The notes under the pieces were generated by a model. That model saw only the letters and a list, made by a program, of their open reading frames with translations. It was not told where the DNA came from and searched no databases. 64,000 bases of DNA from Vibrio proteolyticus NBRC 13287 (lineage in GTDB: Bacteria; Pseudomonadota; Gammaproteobacteria; Enterobacterales; Vibrionaceae), in NCBI RefSeq assembly GCF_000467125.1, contig NZ_BATJ01000012.1:62001-126000 (forward strand). The letters are read 5' to 3'. Both the position numbers and the translations under genes were made by a program. The stretch's first letter is position 1, and every line of letters begins with the position of its first letter. Shown here in pieces: positions 35,691 through 45,815 of this stretch.

Positions 35691-35981
35691 CAGTGGCAGT
35701 GGCATCCGACATAATACCTGATGGTCGGGTTGGATCACCCGGACGCTGATGCCATCATGCAAGCTCTGTAAACCGGTTGTCACGACTGGCTCACCAACCT
35801 TCCCCCCTTGCTCGACGATCACCATGCCGTTGGCAATGTTGTCGCCCAACTGCACGGTTTGGCGGGTAACACGCAGATCCTTGCCTATCAGCCATACATT
35901 GCGCTGCTGGTCAGCGGCCACAATCGCATTCTGAGTGAGAAAAACATGCTCATTTCGGCCGTCGATAGCAGAATTTTTCAT
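35658..35981 (-). pseudogene. RND periplasmic adaptor (MFP) C-terminal relic
   Basis: A 107-codon open frame whose residues of about 12-85 match the membrane-proximal end of RND adaptors (HVFLTQNAIVAADQQRNVW, VQLGDNIANGMVIVEQGG, GEPVVTTGLQSLHDG). The rest of the adaptor (about 300 residues) is absent; upstream sequence to 36194 shows no adaptor similarity. The fragment abuts the permease relic in the normal adaptor-then-permease order, so both come from one decayed efflux operon. Confidence 0.7.
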
Positions 35982-36194
35982 GGATATGCAGCAGTGATGA
36001 TTCGTCAGCGAATCGCGCCGTTTTTCAATCGTGACGACAAATTTTAATCATTAGACTCACACCCGCTTTTGTCCGTTAATGCGCGCTGACGCGACACCGT
36101 GTCGGGTGTGACCTCCACCAGCGGCAGGTCACGGTTTTCTGTTTTATCTTGGTGGCCGACTCGGCCAGCAGATAACGATTGCTTGAGATGAAAT
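35982..36194. other. Intergenic region upstream of speA
   Basis: No gene recognised. It holds the speA promoter region and the edge of the efflux relic. A GC-rich imperfect palindrome lies at about 36081-36125. Confidence 0.4.
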
Positions 36195-38105
36195 GTGGAA
36201 CAAGTATCCAAACTAGACAGCGTACGTGCTGATTACAACGTCCATTACTGGAGTCAGGGTTTTTACGGTATCGATAACAACGGTGAAGTTTACGTTTCGC
36301 CACGCAACGATAATGCGCATCCGATGCCGCTGAGCCAGATTGTGCACCAGATCGAACAGCAAGGTCTCAACCTGCCGGTGTTAGTGCGTTTTCCGCAAAT
36401 TCTGCATCAGCGAGTACACAACATCTGTCAGGCATTTAATCAGGCGATTGAAGAGTACCAGTACCCGAACAATTATCTGTTGGTGTATCCGATTAAGGTA
36501 AACCAGCAGCGTGAAGTAGTCGATGAGATACTGGCCAGTCAGGCTCAGCTGGAAACCAAACAATTGGGTCTGGAAGCCGGCAGTAAACCTGAGCTGCTCG
36601 CAGTACTGGCCCTGGCGCAGAAAGCCAGCTCAGTCATCGTCTGCAATGGTTACAAAGATCGTGAATACATGCGTCTGGCTCTGATCGGCGAAAAACTCGG
36701 TCATAAAGTCTTTATCGTGCTGGAGAAAATGTCTGAGCTTGACTTAGTGCTGAAAGAGGCCAAAAGCCTAGACGTAAAACCCCGGCTTGGGATCCGCATT
36801 CGTCTTGCATCGCAAGGCGCAGGCAAATGGCAGTCCAGCGGTGGTGAGAAATCTAAGTTCGGTCTTTCTGCATCGCAGGTACTCAATGTGATGGATCGGC
36901 TACGCAGTGAAAATATGCTTGATGCGCTGCAACTGGTGCATTTTCATCTGGGTTCGCAAATGGCCAACATTCGTGACGTGCGCAACGGTGTCAATGAATC
37001 CGCCCGCTTCTACTGCGAACTGCGCAGCATGGGGGCACACATCGACTATTTCGACATCGGTGGCGGCCTGGCGGTGGACTACGACGGCACACGCAGCCAG
37101 TCGTCTAACTCGATGAACTACGGTCTGGCGGAATACGCACGCAACGTAGTGAATACCGTTGGTGACGTCTGCCTGCAGTACGGACAGCCAACGCCGGTGA
37201 TCATTTCGGAATCAGGCCGTTCACTGACGGCACACCATGCGGTCCTGATCACAAACGTCATCGGCACCGAAGCGTACCATCCGGAGAGTGTCTCTGAACC
37301 GGAGTGGCACGACCCTCTTCTGCTGCAAAATATGTGGCGTAACTGGGAGTGCCTGCAAGATGGTATGGATGCTCGCGCACTGATTGAAATTTACAATGAC
37401 ACTCAGAGTGACCTGGCCGAAGTGCATTCTCAGTTCGCCACGGGCGTTCTCAACCTGCAGCAACGTGCTTGGGCAGAACAACTGTCGCTGAGAATCTATC
37501 ATCAGCTCAGTCACAAGATGAGCACAAAGAACCGTTTCCACCGGCCGATCCTCGACCAGCTTAGCGAACGTCTGGCAGACAAGTTCTTCGTCAACTTCTC
37601 GTTGTTCCAGTCGCTGCCGGATGCCTGGGGTATCGATCAGGTATTCCCGGTCCTGCCACTGTCAGGGCTGGACCGTCTCGACGATCGCCGCGCCGTGATG
37701 CTCGACATCACCTGTGACTCTGACGGATCAATCGAACAGTACGTGGAAGGCCAAGGCATTGAAACGACCCTGCCCGTACCTGCGTGGACCAAAGATCAAC
37801 CCTATTTGATGGGCTTTTTCCTGGTCGGTGCGTATCAGGAAATATTGGGTGACATGCACAACCTGTTCGGCGACACGCACAGCGTGGTAGTGAACATCCA
37901 TGACAATGGCCAGGCTGAGCTGACGTCGATCAACGAAGGCGATACGGTGGAAGATATGATGCGCTACGTCCATATTGATGTAGACAGCATCCGTGAACAT
38001 TACCGCGAACTGGTGCGGCTGCGCGTATCCGGCCACGAACAGCAGACCATTCTGGATGAACTGGAACAGGGTCTGAGCGGGTATACTTATTTAGAGGACT
38101 TTTAA
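36195..38105 (+). CDS. speA: Biosynthetic arginine decarboxylase SpeA
   Basis: A 636-residue PLP enzyme converting arginine to agmatine, the first step of putrescine synthesis. The PLP lysine is in [13 protein letters not shown], the PLP-phosphate loop is in [13 protein letters not shown], and the C-terminal catalytic cysteine is in [11 protein letters not shown]. The GTG start follows TTGAGATGAAAT; an in-frame TGA just upstream excludes a longer form, although some Vibrio SpeA begin a few residues earlier. speB starts directly after its stop, so the two form an operon. Confidence 0.95.
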   Translation: MEQVSKLDSVRADYNVHYWSQGFYGIDNNGEVYVSPRNDNAHPMPLSQIVHQIEQQGLNLPVLVRFPQILHQRVHNICQAFNQAIEEYQYPNNYLLVYPIKVNQQREVVDEILASQAQLETKQLGLEAGSKPELLAVLALAQKASSVIVCNGYKDREYMRLALIGEKLGHKVFIVLEKMSELDLVLKEAKSLDVKPRLGIRIRLASQGAGKWQSSGGEKSKFGLSASQVLNVMDRLRSENMLDALQLVHFHLGSQMANIRDVRNGVNESARFYCELRSMGAHIDYFDIGGGLAVDYDGTRSQSSNSMNYGLAEYARNVVNTVGDVCLQYGQPTPVIISESGRSLTAHHAVLITNVIGTEAYHPESVSEPEWHDPLLLQNMWRNWECLQDGMDARALIEIYNDTQSDLAEVHSQFATGVLNLQQRAWAEQLSLRIYHQLSHKMSTKNRFHRPILDQLSERLADKFFVNFSLFQSLPDAWGIDQVFPVLPLSGLDRLDDRRAVMLDITCDSDGSIEQYVEGQGIETTLPVPAWTKDQPYLMGFFLVGAYQEILGDMHNLFGDTHSVVVNIHDNGQAELTSINEGDTVEDMMRYVHIDVDSIREHYRELVRLRVSGHEQQTILDELEQGLSGYTYLEDF

Positions 38106-39041
38106 ATGAATGATTTGTTTAGCAAAACCGATTATTCACTCTATTCCAATGCGATGACATTCCTGCGTCAGCCTTATCAGCGCAATCCATTGGAAAGCGA
38201 TGCGGATTTGGTGGTGCTTGGGGTTCCGCTGGATATGGCGACATCAGGACGTCCCGGTGCCCGGATGGGCCCGGATGCGATTCGCCGTGCATCAGTGAAT
38301 CTGGCCTGGGAAGGTAAAAAGTTTCCATGGGAATTTAACGTCTTCAAACGCGCCAAAGTGATCGATGCTGGCGATCTGGTGTTTGATTGTGGCGACGCAG
38401 AAGATTTTACCTACCGGCTTGAAGCGGCCACCTCAGAGATTCTGAAAAGCGGCAAAACCATGCTGGCACTGGGAGGGGATCATTTCATTACCCTGCCCAT
38501 CCTGCGTGCTTATGCCAAGCACCACGGTGAGATGGCGTTGATTCATTTTGACGCGCATACCGACACCTACGCCAATGGCAGCAGTTATGATCACGGCACC
38601 ATGTTTTATCATGCGCCGAATGAAGGCCTGATCTCACCGAAACATTCGGTTCAGATCGGGATCCGAACCGAGTACGCTCAGGAGCGTCATGGTTTTAATG
38701 TCATCAACGCGATGCAAGCCAACGATCTGCCCGCCGCTGACATCGTCACTCAGATCCGCGACATCACCGGTGACAAGCCGGTTTACGTTACGTTTGATAT
38801 CGATTGTCTGGATCCGGCTTTTGCCCCGGGGACCGGTACACCGGTCTGTGGTGGACTCAACTCGGACAAAGTGCTGAAAATCATTCGCGGCCTGGCGGGG
38901 ATGAACATTGTCGGCATGGATGTGGTGGAAGTATCGCCGCCCTACGATCAGAGTGACATTACCGCACTGGCTGGCGCCACCATTGCTCTGGAGCTGATGT
39001 ACGCTTGGGCGTTCAACCGCGACAGCGAAAAAACCGCCTGA
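38106..39041 (+). CDS. speB: Agmatinase SpeB
   Basis: A 311-residue manganese ureohydrolase that splits agmatine to putrescine and urea. Metal-ligand motifs are [19 protein letters not shown] and [18 protein letters not shown]. Its ATG directly abuts the speA TAA, with the ribosome site TAGAGGAC inside speA. Length is normal. Confidence 0.96.
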   Translation: MNDLFSKTDYSLYSNAMTFLRQPYQRNPLESDADLVVLGVPLDMATSGRPGARMGPDAIRRASVNLAWEGKKFPWEFNVFKRAKVIDAGDLVFDCGDAEDFTYRLEAATSEILKSGKTMLALGGDHFITLPILRAYAKHHGEMALIHFDAHTDTYANGSSYDHGTMFYHAPNEGLISPKHSVQIGIRTEYAQERHGFNVINAMQANDLPAADIVTQIRDITGDKPVYVTFDIDCLDPAFAPGTGTPVCGGLNSDKVLKIIRGLAGMNIVGMDVVEVSPPYDQSDITALAGATIALELMYAWAFNRDSEKTA

Positions 39042-39051
39042 TCATCGGTCC

Positions 39052-39080
39052 AAAAAATAGCCCCGAATGGGGCTATTTTT
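39052..39080 (+). terminator. speAB terminator
   Basis: AAAAATAGCCCC GAAT GGGGCTATTTTT, a perfect stem with a T run. Confidence 0.92.
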
Positions 39081-39153
39081 GTTGCTATTCTCTGGGTTTA
39101 CGTAAACGAAAAAAGGAGAATTACCAACAGCGTATCGTCCCAAATAGGTGGCA

Positions 39154-39990
39154 TTATTTGCGCGAAGGGGCCCAATTAGAGAATTTTTTCGTTACCTTCT
39201 GAACACAAATCGCCCGGGCCTGTTCGTGTACCGCCTGAGTGGACGCTTTCATGCAGGTCAGGTAGTCAGCAATGTATTTTTCGAAAACCCCTCGCGCTTT
39301 GCCCGGTTCCGCTGCCAAACGGTTGACCAGCGCACGCGGTCCGACTTCAAAGTGCTGTGAATCAATGGGGTAGTTCCAGTAACCGCCCCAGGTCAAAAAA
39401 CCGTTCTCAGCGAAAATATCGATCACGTCTTCTGCCATACCACTGCGAACCGGTTTGCCAGCCCGGTAGGTATATCGGTTCAGATACTGCTTGGTGGATT
39501 GTTCGGGCTGTACACTGACCCGATTATGATCATCAATGTCGATAAACGGGTTCTGCACCGGATTGATATCAATAGCCAGACCAAATGCGTGTTTCGACCA
39601 CTCCGTGCCGCCGGTCATCGGCCGGGCATTGAAGCCGCTGGTGTTGTTGGCCGTCATCGACGCTTTGTCACTGCCGTTGAAGTGTTCAATGGGCAGTACG
39701 GATTGCATCGGCACCTTGCGTTGATAGAGTGCCTCAAAAATGCGCTCAACACGATGCGCAACCGAATTCATCACCACCACCGCGCCTTGTTTGACCTCGC
39801 CATTAAAATCATAGTGGCGCACGTGTACCGTCGACAGGCGATCGCATTGAATCGGAGATTCATTGCTTATCGCCCCTTTTTCCCGCATCACTTTGCATTG
39901 TTGCGGGGTGATTGGCTCAACACTCGCCAGTGCCGACGTACTCAGCAGCAGTGGCAGCACAACAATCGATGACAGAATTTTTTCAGGCAT
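39154..39990 (-). CDS. Secreted M15-family (D-Ala-D-Ala carboxypeptidase-like) peptidase
   Basis: A 278-residue exported protein. The signal peptide is MPEKILSSIVVLPLLLSTSALA. The zinc-site motif SKHAFGLAIDINP (SxHxxGxAxD) and the second histidine region YPIDSQHFE are those of M15 peptidases, which cut peptidoglycan peptides. Its cysteines may form disulfides. No operon partner. Its target bond (D,D or L,D) is not decidable. Confidence 0.87.
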   Translation of the reverse strand: MPEKILSSIVVLPLLLSTSALASVEPITPQQCKVMREKGAISNESPIQCDRLSTVHVRHYDFNGEVKQGAVVVMNSVAHRVERIFEALYQRKVPMQSVLPIEHFNGSDKASMTANNTSGFNARPMTGGTEWSKHAFGLAIDINPVQNPFIDIDDHNRVSVQPEQSTKQYLNRYTYRAGKPVRSGMAEDVIDIFAENGFLTWGGYWNYPIDSQHFEVGPRALVNRLAAEPGKARGVFEKYIADYLTCMKASTQAVHEQARAICVQKVTKKFSNWAPSRK

Positions 39991-40183
39991 GGGGCAGCTA
40001 TCCGAACATGTCGCAACATTGAGAAAAACACACCTTGCCCCATCCTGAAACGCTTTTCAAGCGCCTGCGCTACAAGCGTGACAGAGTCGTCGCTTACGAC
40101 CCCGCTTCATGTACCGAATCCCAGCCACTCTCCGACAACGAGCACGAGTCCTCTCACCACCGGTGTGCTGCACTCGCTGCTGA

Positions 40184-40639
40184 TCAGATAAAGACCGGCA
40201 ATATGCCCTCACCTTTGACCTGGCGAATCGCAAGATGGGTGTGGATATCTTTGACGTTTTCATGTTGCTGGAGCTTACGGATGAAAGATTCATAACCCGC
40301 CAGCTCTTTGCTGACTACCTCAAGCAGATAATCGTAGGCACCTGAGACCACGTGGCAACTGATCACCTCTTCCATCGCCATCACGGCCTGTTCAAAATCA
40401 TCAATCGAACTTGCCTGATGATTATTGAGACTGACTTCAACAAAGACCGTCATACCCACCCCGATTTTGCTCTTGTTCAGGCAGGCACGGTAACCGTCGA
40501 TCACCCCGCACTCCTCAAGACGTTTCAGCCGCCTCGCACAGGGTGAGGCGGACAAACCAACCATGTCCGCCAGTTCAGCCGTCGAGAGCCGGCCGTGTTG
40601 CTGGATCAACCTGAGCAAGTGACGATCAATTCGGTCCAT
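40184..40639 (-). CDS. Lrp/AsnC-family regulator
   Basis: A 151-residue regulator with N-terminal helix-turn-helix (STAELADMVGLSASPCARRLKRLEE, about 15-45) and a C-terminal RAM ligand domain. AAAGGATTGAAA marks ATG 40639. It is divergent from an EamA transporter gene, a common layout in which the Lrp protein controls an amino-acid exporter. Ligand unknown. Confidence 0.9.
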   Translation of the reverse strand: MDRIDRHLLRLIQQHGRLSTAELADMVGLSASPCARRLKRLEECGVIDGYRACLNKSKIGVGMTVFVEVSLNNHQASSIDDFEQAVMAMEEVISCHVVSGAYDYLLEVVSKELAGYESFIRKLQQHENVKDIHTHLAIRQVKGEGILPVFI

Positions 40640-40788
40640 TTTCAATCCTTTGCATTTTTCTATCAAATAATAATTAAAACTGAGTTGATTCAATCATAGA
40701 TCACTTTATTTTTACCACAACTTGCCCGGTTAATGCGTTATTTCCCTTTCATAATGGTATCCAATGTGTCCAACCTCACGAGACGGTT

Positions 40789-41709
40789 ATGATTTCTGGG
40801 TATCTGGCGATACTGGCCACACTGTTGCTCTGGTCCGGTTTTTTTCTTTCACTTAAAGGCGGGGCGAATTCCGCACTGACTCCTGCGGATATTGCGCTAG
40901 CGCGCTTTATCTTCCCAGCCCTGGTGCTGTTACCCTGGGTAATGAAAGCGCGTCAGCAATTGCTGGCCGTCCCACGTCGTTACCACTTCGGCATGCTAGT
41001 TGGCTGCGGCCTGCCTTATCTGCTGGTGGCCAGCACCGCCATGCAGTATGCGCCCGTGGCTCATGGCAGTGCCCTGATCCCCGGAACACTGCCACTGTTT
41101 GTGTCAGCGATTGCCGTGAGTTGCTATGCTCAGCCGCTCAGCCGTCACCGTCTGGCTGGCCTGACACTGGTGCTCAGCGGCATTGGATTGTTCCTTTATT
41201 CCAGCCTTTCCACGTATAACTATGCGCAACTGAATGGCCACATGCTATTCCTACTTGGCAGCCTGATGTGGGCAATGTTCACCATCAGTGCCCGGGTCGC
41301 CAATCTGCATCCTTTGGTCAGCGCGGGTTATATTTCTCTGGTCTCTGCTGGCGCATTACTCGTATTGATTGTCAGCGGACGCCTCGACAGCCATCTGGCA
41401 CAAACCGCCTTGGTCAACTGGCCGTGGAAAGAGGTCAACGGGCATATCCTGCTACAAGGCGTTGGGGCGGGTCTGTTGGCGGCGTTTACCTATCTGCATG
41501 CGATTACTAAGTTGGGTGCGGAGCGATCTGCGGCATTCGCTTCTGCCACGCCAGCTGTCGCTACTTTGCTGGCCATTCCTGTGTTTGGCGAGTTTCCAAC
41601 GCCAGAAACCTGGACCGCGCTCGGCCTGATATGCGGGGGCAGCGTGATCGCCAGTAATGTCTTTATGAGAAACGACACCTCACTCGCCTACCAGCCGCCG
41701 GGGCGCTGA
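40789..41709 (+). CDS. EamA/DMT-family transporter, probable amino-acid exporter
   Basis: A 306-residue inner-membrane protein with about ten helices in two EamA repeats. It is transcribed away from the Lrp-type regulator 149 bases upstream, so it is a likely target. Exporters in this setting often remove amino acids or analogues. The start is ATG after GAGACGGTT. Confidence 0.87.
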   Translation: MISGYLAILATLLLWSGFFLSLKGGANSALTPADIALARFIFPALVLLPWVMKARQQLLAVPRRYHFGMLVGCGLPYLLVASTAMQYAPVAHGSALIPGTLPLFVSAIAVSCYAQPLSRHRLAGLTLVLSGIGLFLYSSLSTYNYAQLNGHMLFLLGSLMWAMFTISARVANLHPLVSAGYISLVSAGALLVLIVSGRLDSHLAQTALVNWPWKEVNGHILLQGVGAGLLAAFTYLHAITKLGAERSAAFASATPAVATLLAIPVFGEFPTPETWTALGLICGGSVIASNVFMRNDTSLAYQPPGR

Positions 41710-41822
41710 TGATCCGCGTTTTTATCCGCCAATCCAGTGTCGAATGGTAGTGAGAACAATAAAGCGGCGCAAAAACAGCGACGCCGCCCAATCATGAGCG
41801 GCGCCGACGGCAAACGGATAGG

Positions 41823-42800
41823 TTACAGCGGATTTTTGCGACTTGGCAGGAACACTTCGCCCAACATACAACGCACGCTGCCGCCACCGATGTCTTCAAT
41901 GGTTTTCACATTAAAGGGCAGCAGTTTACCGTGACTCGACAACTGTGCGCGCTGCGCGGGTGAGAACGCATCAAACGCCGACTGAGACATCGCAATCACT
42001 TTGTCACCATTGACCGTTTCCAACTGCAGAATATTGCCGCAGAAACGGTTCATTTGATCTATCGAAATCGAGATCACCTGCTTGTCTTTGGCCAGTGATT
42101 TGAGCACGAAACGGCGTTCAAACTCCGGGATCACTTCATCACAGATCACGCAGAATCCTTCGCCAATCGCCATCATCACATTGGTGTGATAAATCGGATG
42201 GCCAGACGGCAATGCAGTCTGGAACGACACCACGCGTGAATAACCGATGCGCTCAGCATAATCTTCCAGCACTTCGCGATCACAACGTTGAGACAACGCC
42301 GCGTAAATTGTCCGGTTAACGTGATCAATCACCATCACGCCGGTACTTTCCAGGTGCGCATTGCTGTTGAGATAATCGACCAGTGAGTCCTGATGACTGA
42401 CCAAACGGCCTGCGTCACTTAATGCCTCAACTAACGCATCAGGGCGAACTTCCTGCTGACGGTTCTGACACGCCATTGGGAACGTATAAAAGCCGCCTTC
42501 CGCCGTGGTACTGAACCAGTTATTCGGAAAAACCGCATCAGGCGTTTCCACTGCCGAAAGCGGATAATCAAACTCAACAACCTGCACGCCTTCACGGCGT
42601 AACGTGGCCACCATCGCATCAAATTCAGCCATTGCTTGCTGGCGTACCTGGCTATCGCTCAGGTCAACCTGATGCTGGAATTCATTGTCCTGAGCCGTCT
42701 CTGCGTTATACTTGAACTCCTTCGGCGGCACCATCACCACACAATTGGCGTTCTGGACGGTCTGGTAATCCGGACTTAATTTTTCTTGTTCCTGCAACAT
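41823..42800 (-). CDS. ctlX: CtlX-type citrulline/arginine-modifying hydrolase
   Basis: A 325-residue protein of the amidinotransferase/deiminase superfamily. Superfamily landmarks are TPDAVFPNNWFS (substrate Asp/Asn region), the histidine region GHPIYHTNVMM and the catalytic cysteine in GGGSVRCMLGE. It matches the CtlX (citrulline utilisation) group rather than classical ArcA. The arginine genes speA-speB lie 3 kb away and an Lrp/EamA pair is adjacent, so arginine-related metabolism is plausible. Exact substrate uncertain. Confidence 0.85.
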   Translation of the reverse strand: MLQEQEKLSPDYQTVQNANCVVMVPPKEFKYNAETAQDNEFQHQVDLSDSQVRQQAMAEFDAMVATLRREGVQVVEFDYPLSAVETPDAVFPNNWFSTTAEGGFYTFPMACQNRQQEVRPDALVEALSDAGRLVSHQDSLVDYLNSNAHLESTGVMVIDHVNRTIYAALSQRCDREVLEDYAERIGYSRVVSFQTALPSGHPIYHTNVMMAIGEGFCVICDEVIPEFERRFVLKSLAKDKQVISISIDQMNRFCGNILQLETVNGDKVIAMSQSAFDAFSPAQRAQLSSHGKLLPFNVKTIEDIGGGSVRCMLGEVFLPSRKNPL

Positions 42801-43128
42801 GTTCGGATACTCATCTCTTCACTAAATTTATTCAGATTGTAAACATATTGTTAAGCCTGATTTTGCTGAATTTCAGACTTTCATCATCCAAAACTTAACG
42901 ATTTAACTGAATAAAAACCATTTTACAGTAATTTTCACTGCCACCAAGACGGAATATTTGCGTTGCTCGCATATTATGCAAGTGAATGAAGTGGGAAAAC
43001 CTGCCTAAATGTGCACATTTCATATACAATTGCAGCACTCTGCCTGATCAATACACCCAATAACCCCCTTGACGGATACAAACACCATGAGGTGACAGGC
43101 TGATGACGTTGGCTTTTTAGGACGAATT
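42801..43128. promoter_or_regulatory. Divergent promoter region, ctlX / ABC exporter
   Basis: An AT-rich 330-base gap without a recognised gene. A five-codon reading frame MTLAF (43103-43120) lies just before the ABC gene with a weak ribosome site and is probably chance. No named operator was identified. Confidence 0.4.
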
Positions 43129-44982
43129 ATGTTTAAGAAATTTGAAGGATTCACCCAACCTTTCCCCGACAAAGAACCGGAACAACCGCCTGCAGGTATT
43201 TTCGCGTTTTGTCGTTACTACACGCGCGGCTTTGAAATTCCACTGCTGATCATGTCTTTAATGGCCACCGTGGTGGCGATCGTCGAAGTATCGCTGTTTG
43301 GCGCAATGGGCAATCTGGTTGACTGGTTGTCGAGCAGTAACCCTGAGACCTTTTGGCAAGACAATCGCAGTGACTTGATGTTTTACGGCGGCTTGCTGTT
43401 GGTGGTCATGCCGGTATTGGTTGTCGGCTACTCACTGCTGGTCCATCAGACATTGCTTGGTAACTATCCCATGTCGATTCGTTGGCTGGCGCATCGCTAC
43501 CTGCTCAAGCAAAGCCTCAACTTCTACCAGGATGACTTTGCCGGCCGCGTCGCCACTAAAGTAATGCAGACGTCACTGGCGGTGCGGGAAACCGTCATGA
43601 AGAGCATGGACGTATTTGTGTACGTTTCCGTGTATTTCACCTCAATCATTGTTTTGCTGGCTCAGGCCGACTGGCGCCTGATGATCCCGATGATGATCTG
43701 GCTGTTGTGTTATGTCTCGATTCAGATCTACTTTGTTCCGAAGCTCAAACAGGTCGCCTCCGAACAGGCTGATGCCCGCTCGACCATGACCGGCCGCATC
43801 GTCGACAGCTACACCAACATCGCCACGGTGAAACTGTTTTCACACAGCAAACGGGAAACCCAGTACGCAGAGAAAGGCATGCAGGGTTTTCTGGATACGG
43901 TATACCGACAAATGCGTCTGGTCACCGGCTTTGACGTCGCAGTGGAAATCACCAACTACATTCTGGTGTTCTCGATAGCCGCATTGTCGATCTTCTTGTG
44001 GATGGACAACGCCATCTCCATAGGCGCGATTGCGATTGCCATCAGTCTGGCGCTGCGGATTAATGGGATGTCGATGTGGATCATGTGGGAAGTCGGGGCC
44101 TTGTTTGAAAACATGGGTACCGTCGTCGACGGCATGCGCACCATGGCCAAACCCATCGACATCAAAGACAAACCCGGAGCGAAAGATCTGCAGGTACATC
44201 AGGGCGGCATTGAGTTTGATGATGTGAGTTTTCACTACGGAGAGGAGGCGAAAGGCGTCATCAATCATCTTAACCTCCACATCAAACCGGGAGAAAAAGT
44301 CGGCCTGGTGGGCCGTTCTGGCGCGGGCAAATCGACCTTGGTGAATTTGTTGCTGCGTTTTCACGATGTGGAAGGTGGCCAGATTAAAATTGATGGCCAG
44401 GAAATTTCACACGTCACGCAGGACTCGCTGCGTCGCAACATCGGTATGGTGACTCAGGATACCTCGCTGTTGCACCGCTCAATTCGCGACAACGTGCTGT
44501 ATGGAAACCCGGATGCGACCGAAGACGATCTGCTCCGCGCGACCAAACAGGCCCATGCGCATGAGTTCATTGAGACGCTCAGCGATCCGTTCGGCAACAC
44601 AGGCTACGACGCTCAGGTTGGCGAGCGCGGGGTGAAATTGTCCGGTGGCCAGCGTCAGCGTATCGCCATTTCCCGGGTATTGCTGAAAGACGCGCCCTTG
44701 CTGGTGCTGGATGAAGCAACCTCAGCACTCGACTCAGAAGTCGAGGCCGCTATTCAGGAAAGCCTTTACGAACTGATGGAAGGCAAAACCGTGATCGCGA
44801 TTGCCCACCGCCTATCCACCATCGCCGCCATGGATCGCCTGATCGTGCTCGACAAAGGTCACATCGTCGAGCAAGGCACTCATCAGGAATTGCTGGCAGC
44901 CAATGGCATCTACGCGCAATTGTGGGCGCACCAGACCGGCGGTTTCCTTGGCGAACAAGAGCCGGAGCAGCAAAGTGCATAA
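43129..44982 (+). CDS. ABC exporter, fused permease-ATPase
   Basis: A 617-residue half-transporter that should act as a dimer. Six membrane helices lie in about 30-320. The ATPase follows with Walker A GRSGAGKST, Q-loop VTQDT, signature LSGGQRQR, Walker B LLVLDEA and H-loop AHRLS, all intact. It resembles the lipid/drug exporter group (MsbA-like). TTTTTAGGACGAATT precedes the ATG. No adaptor gene neighbours it. Substrate unknown. Confidence 0.92.
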   Translation: MFKKFEGFTQPFPDKEPEQPPAGIFAFCRYYTRGFEIPLLIMSLMATVVAIVEVSLFGAMGNLVDWLSSSNPETFWQDNRSDLMFYGGLLLVVMPVLVVGYSLLVHQTLLGNYPMSIRWLAHRYLLKQSLNFYQDDFAGRVATKVMQTSLAVRETVMKSMDVFVYVSVYFTSIIVLLAQADWRLMIPMMIWLLCYVSIQIYFVPKLKQVASEQADARSTMTGRIVDSYTNIATVKLFSHSKRETQYAEKGMQGFLDTVYRQMRLVTGFDVAVEITNYILVFSIAALSIFLWMDNAISIGAIAIAISLALRINGMSMWIMWEVGALFENMGTVVDGMRTMAKPIDIKDKPGAKDLQVHQGGIEFDDVSFHYGEEAKGVINHLNLHIKPGEKVGLVGRSGAGKSTLVNLLLRFHDVEGGQIKIDGQEISHVTQDSLRRNIGMVTQDTSLLHRSIRDNVLYGNPDATEDDLLRATKQAHAHEFIETLSDPFGNTGYDAQVGERGVKLSGGQRQRIAISRVLLKDAPLLVLDEATSALDSEVEAAIQESLYELMEGKTVIAIAHRLSTIAAMDRLIVLDKGHIVEQGTHQELLAANGIYAQLWAHQTGGFLGEQEPEQQSA

Positions 44983-44998
44983 CTCACACATCACTGAT

Positions 44999-45025
44999 AA
45001 CGGCGGCCTCAGGTCGCCGTTTTTA
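44999..45025 (+). terminator. ABC exporter terminator
   Basis: AACGGCG, loop, CGCCGTT with TTTTTA; it overlaps the stop of the convergent AraC gene. Confidence 0.75.
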
Positions 45026-45805
45026 TTGCGGCAGTGTTCTGAGATATTGTTTGGGCGAAATGCCAAACCAGTGACTGAAACGCTGGCTGAATCGCTCTGG
45101 CGATTGATATCCGCACGCCAGCGCCAGAGCGAGCTGTTGACGCTCCCCCCCTTGCATTAACGCCAGTGCATGGTTCATTCTGACCTGCAGCAAAACATCC
45201 CGAAAGCGGGTATCGTGCTTTTTCAAACGGCGAATCAATGTCGCCCGGCTGATGGCAAAATACTGACATACCTGCTCCATCGAATGCGCTTCATCCGGCG
45301 CTCGACTCAAATAACGAATCAACCGCACCAGCAGCGAGTCCTCTTCTGCTGGGAACAGCAGATGTAAGCGACCGTGTTCCGCCAACTGTTGATAGAGGGC
45401 GTTTAACCAATGGGTCTGTGTCGCGAGGCTGTAGCGCGATACATCAAGCTGACTCAGGTGGCGCAGCGTCTCTTGCAGAGCTTTATCCAGTTTTAACAGC
45501 GCCCCGCTCCTGTCCGCGGCGCAGCAACGGCTATACTCCAGCATGTCACGAGCGGGCGCGATGTGAAAGCTCACTTGCAGAGAACAAAACCGGCCCTGCG
45601 CCGGCCGGTTTTCAAAACTGAGCCGCTCACGAGCAGACACCAGCAACATCATCCCCGCCTCAATGTCGGCTGTCTGGTGCGTCTGAAACACACGCTTACT
45701 GCCCGCTTGAATCCAGAACAGCGAAGGCACCAGCACCGCGACATTACGCAAATGTTGCGGATGCAACCCCTGATAATAACTGACTGAAAAGGCCCGCTCT
45801 GTCAT
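45023..45805 (-). CDS. AraC-family regulator
   Basis: A 260-residue regulator with an N-terminal sensing domain and two C-terminal helix-turn-helices (SMEQVCQYFAISRATLIRRLKKH; LALACGYQSPERFSQRFSHWFG). AAAGGAGGCGTG lies before ATG 45805. It follows the PEBP gene by 10 bases and is co-transcribed with it. Targets unknown. Confidence 0.9.
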   Translation of the reverse strand: MTERAFSVSYYQGLHPQHLRNVAVLVPSLFWIQAGSKRVFQTHQTADIEAGMMLLVSARERLSFENRPAQGRFCSLQVSFHIAPARDMLEYSRCCAADRSGALLKLDKALQETLRHLSQLDVSRYSLATQTHWLNALYQQLAEHGRLHLLFPAEEDSLLVRLIRYLSRAPDEAHSMEQVCQYFAISRATLIRRLKKHDTRFRDVLLQVRMNHALALMQGGERQQLALALACGYQSPERFSQRFSHWFGISPKQYLRTLPQ

Positions 45806-45815
45806 CACGCCTCCT

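Noticed and set aside
36081..36125. GC-rich palindrome upstream of speA as a named operator
   Set aside because: It is imperfect and matches no operator I know well enough to name.
43103..43120. Five-codon frame MTLAF before the ABC exporter as a leader peptide
   Set aside because: The ribosome site is weak and no attenuator hairpin lies between it and the gene, unlike the rsgA case. Chance is more likely.
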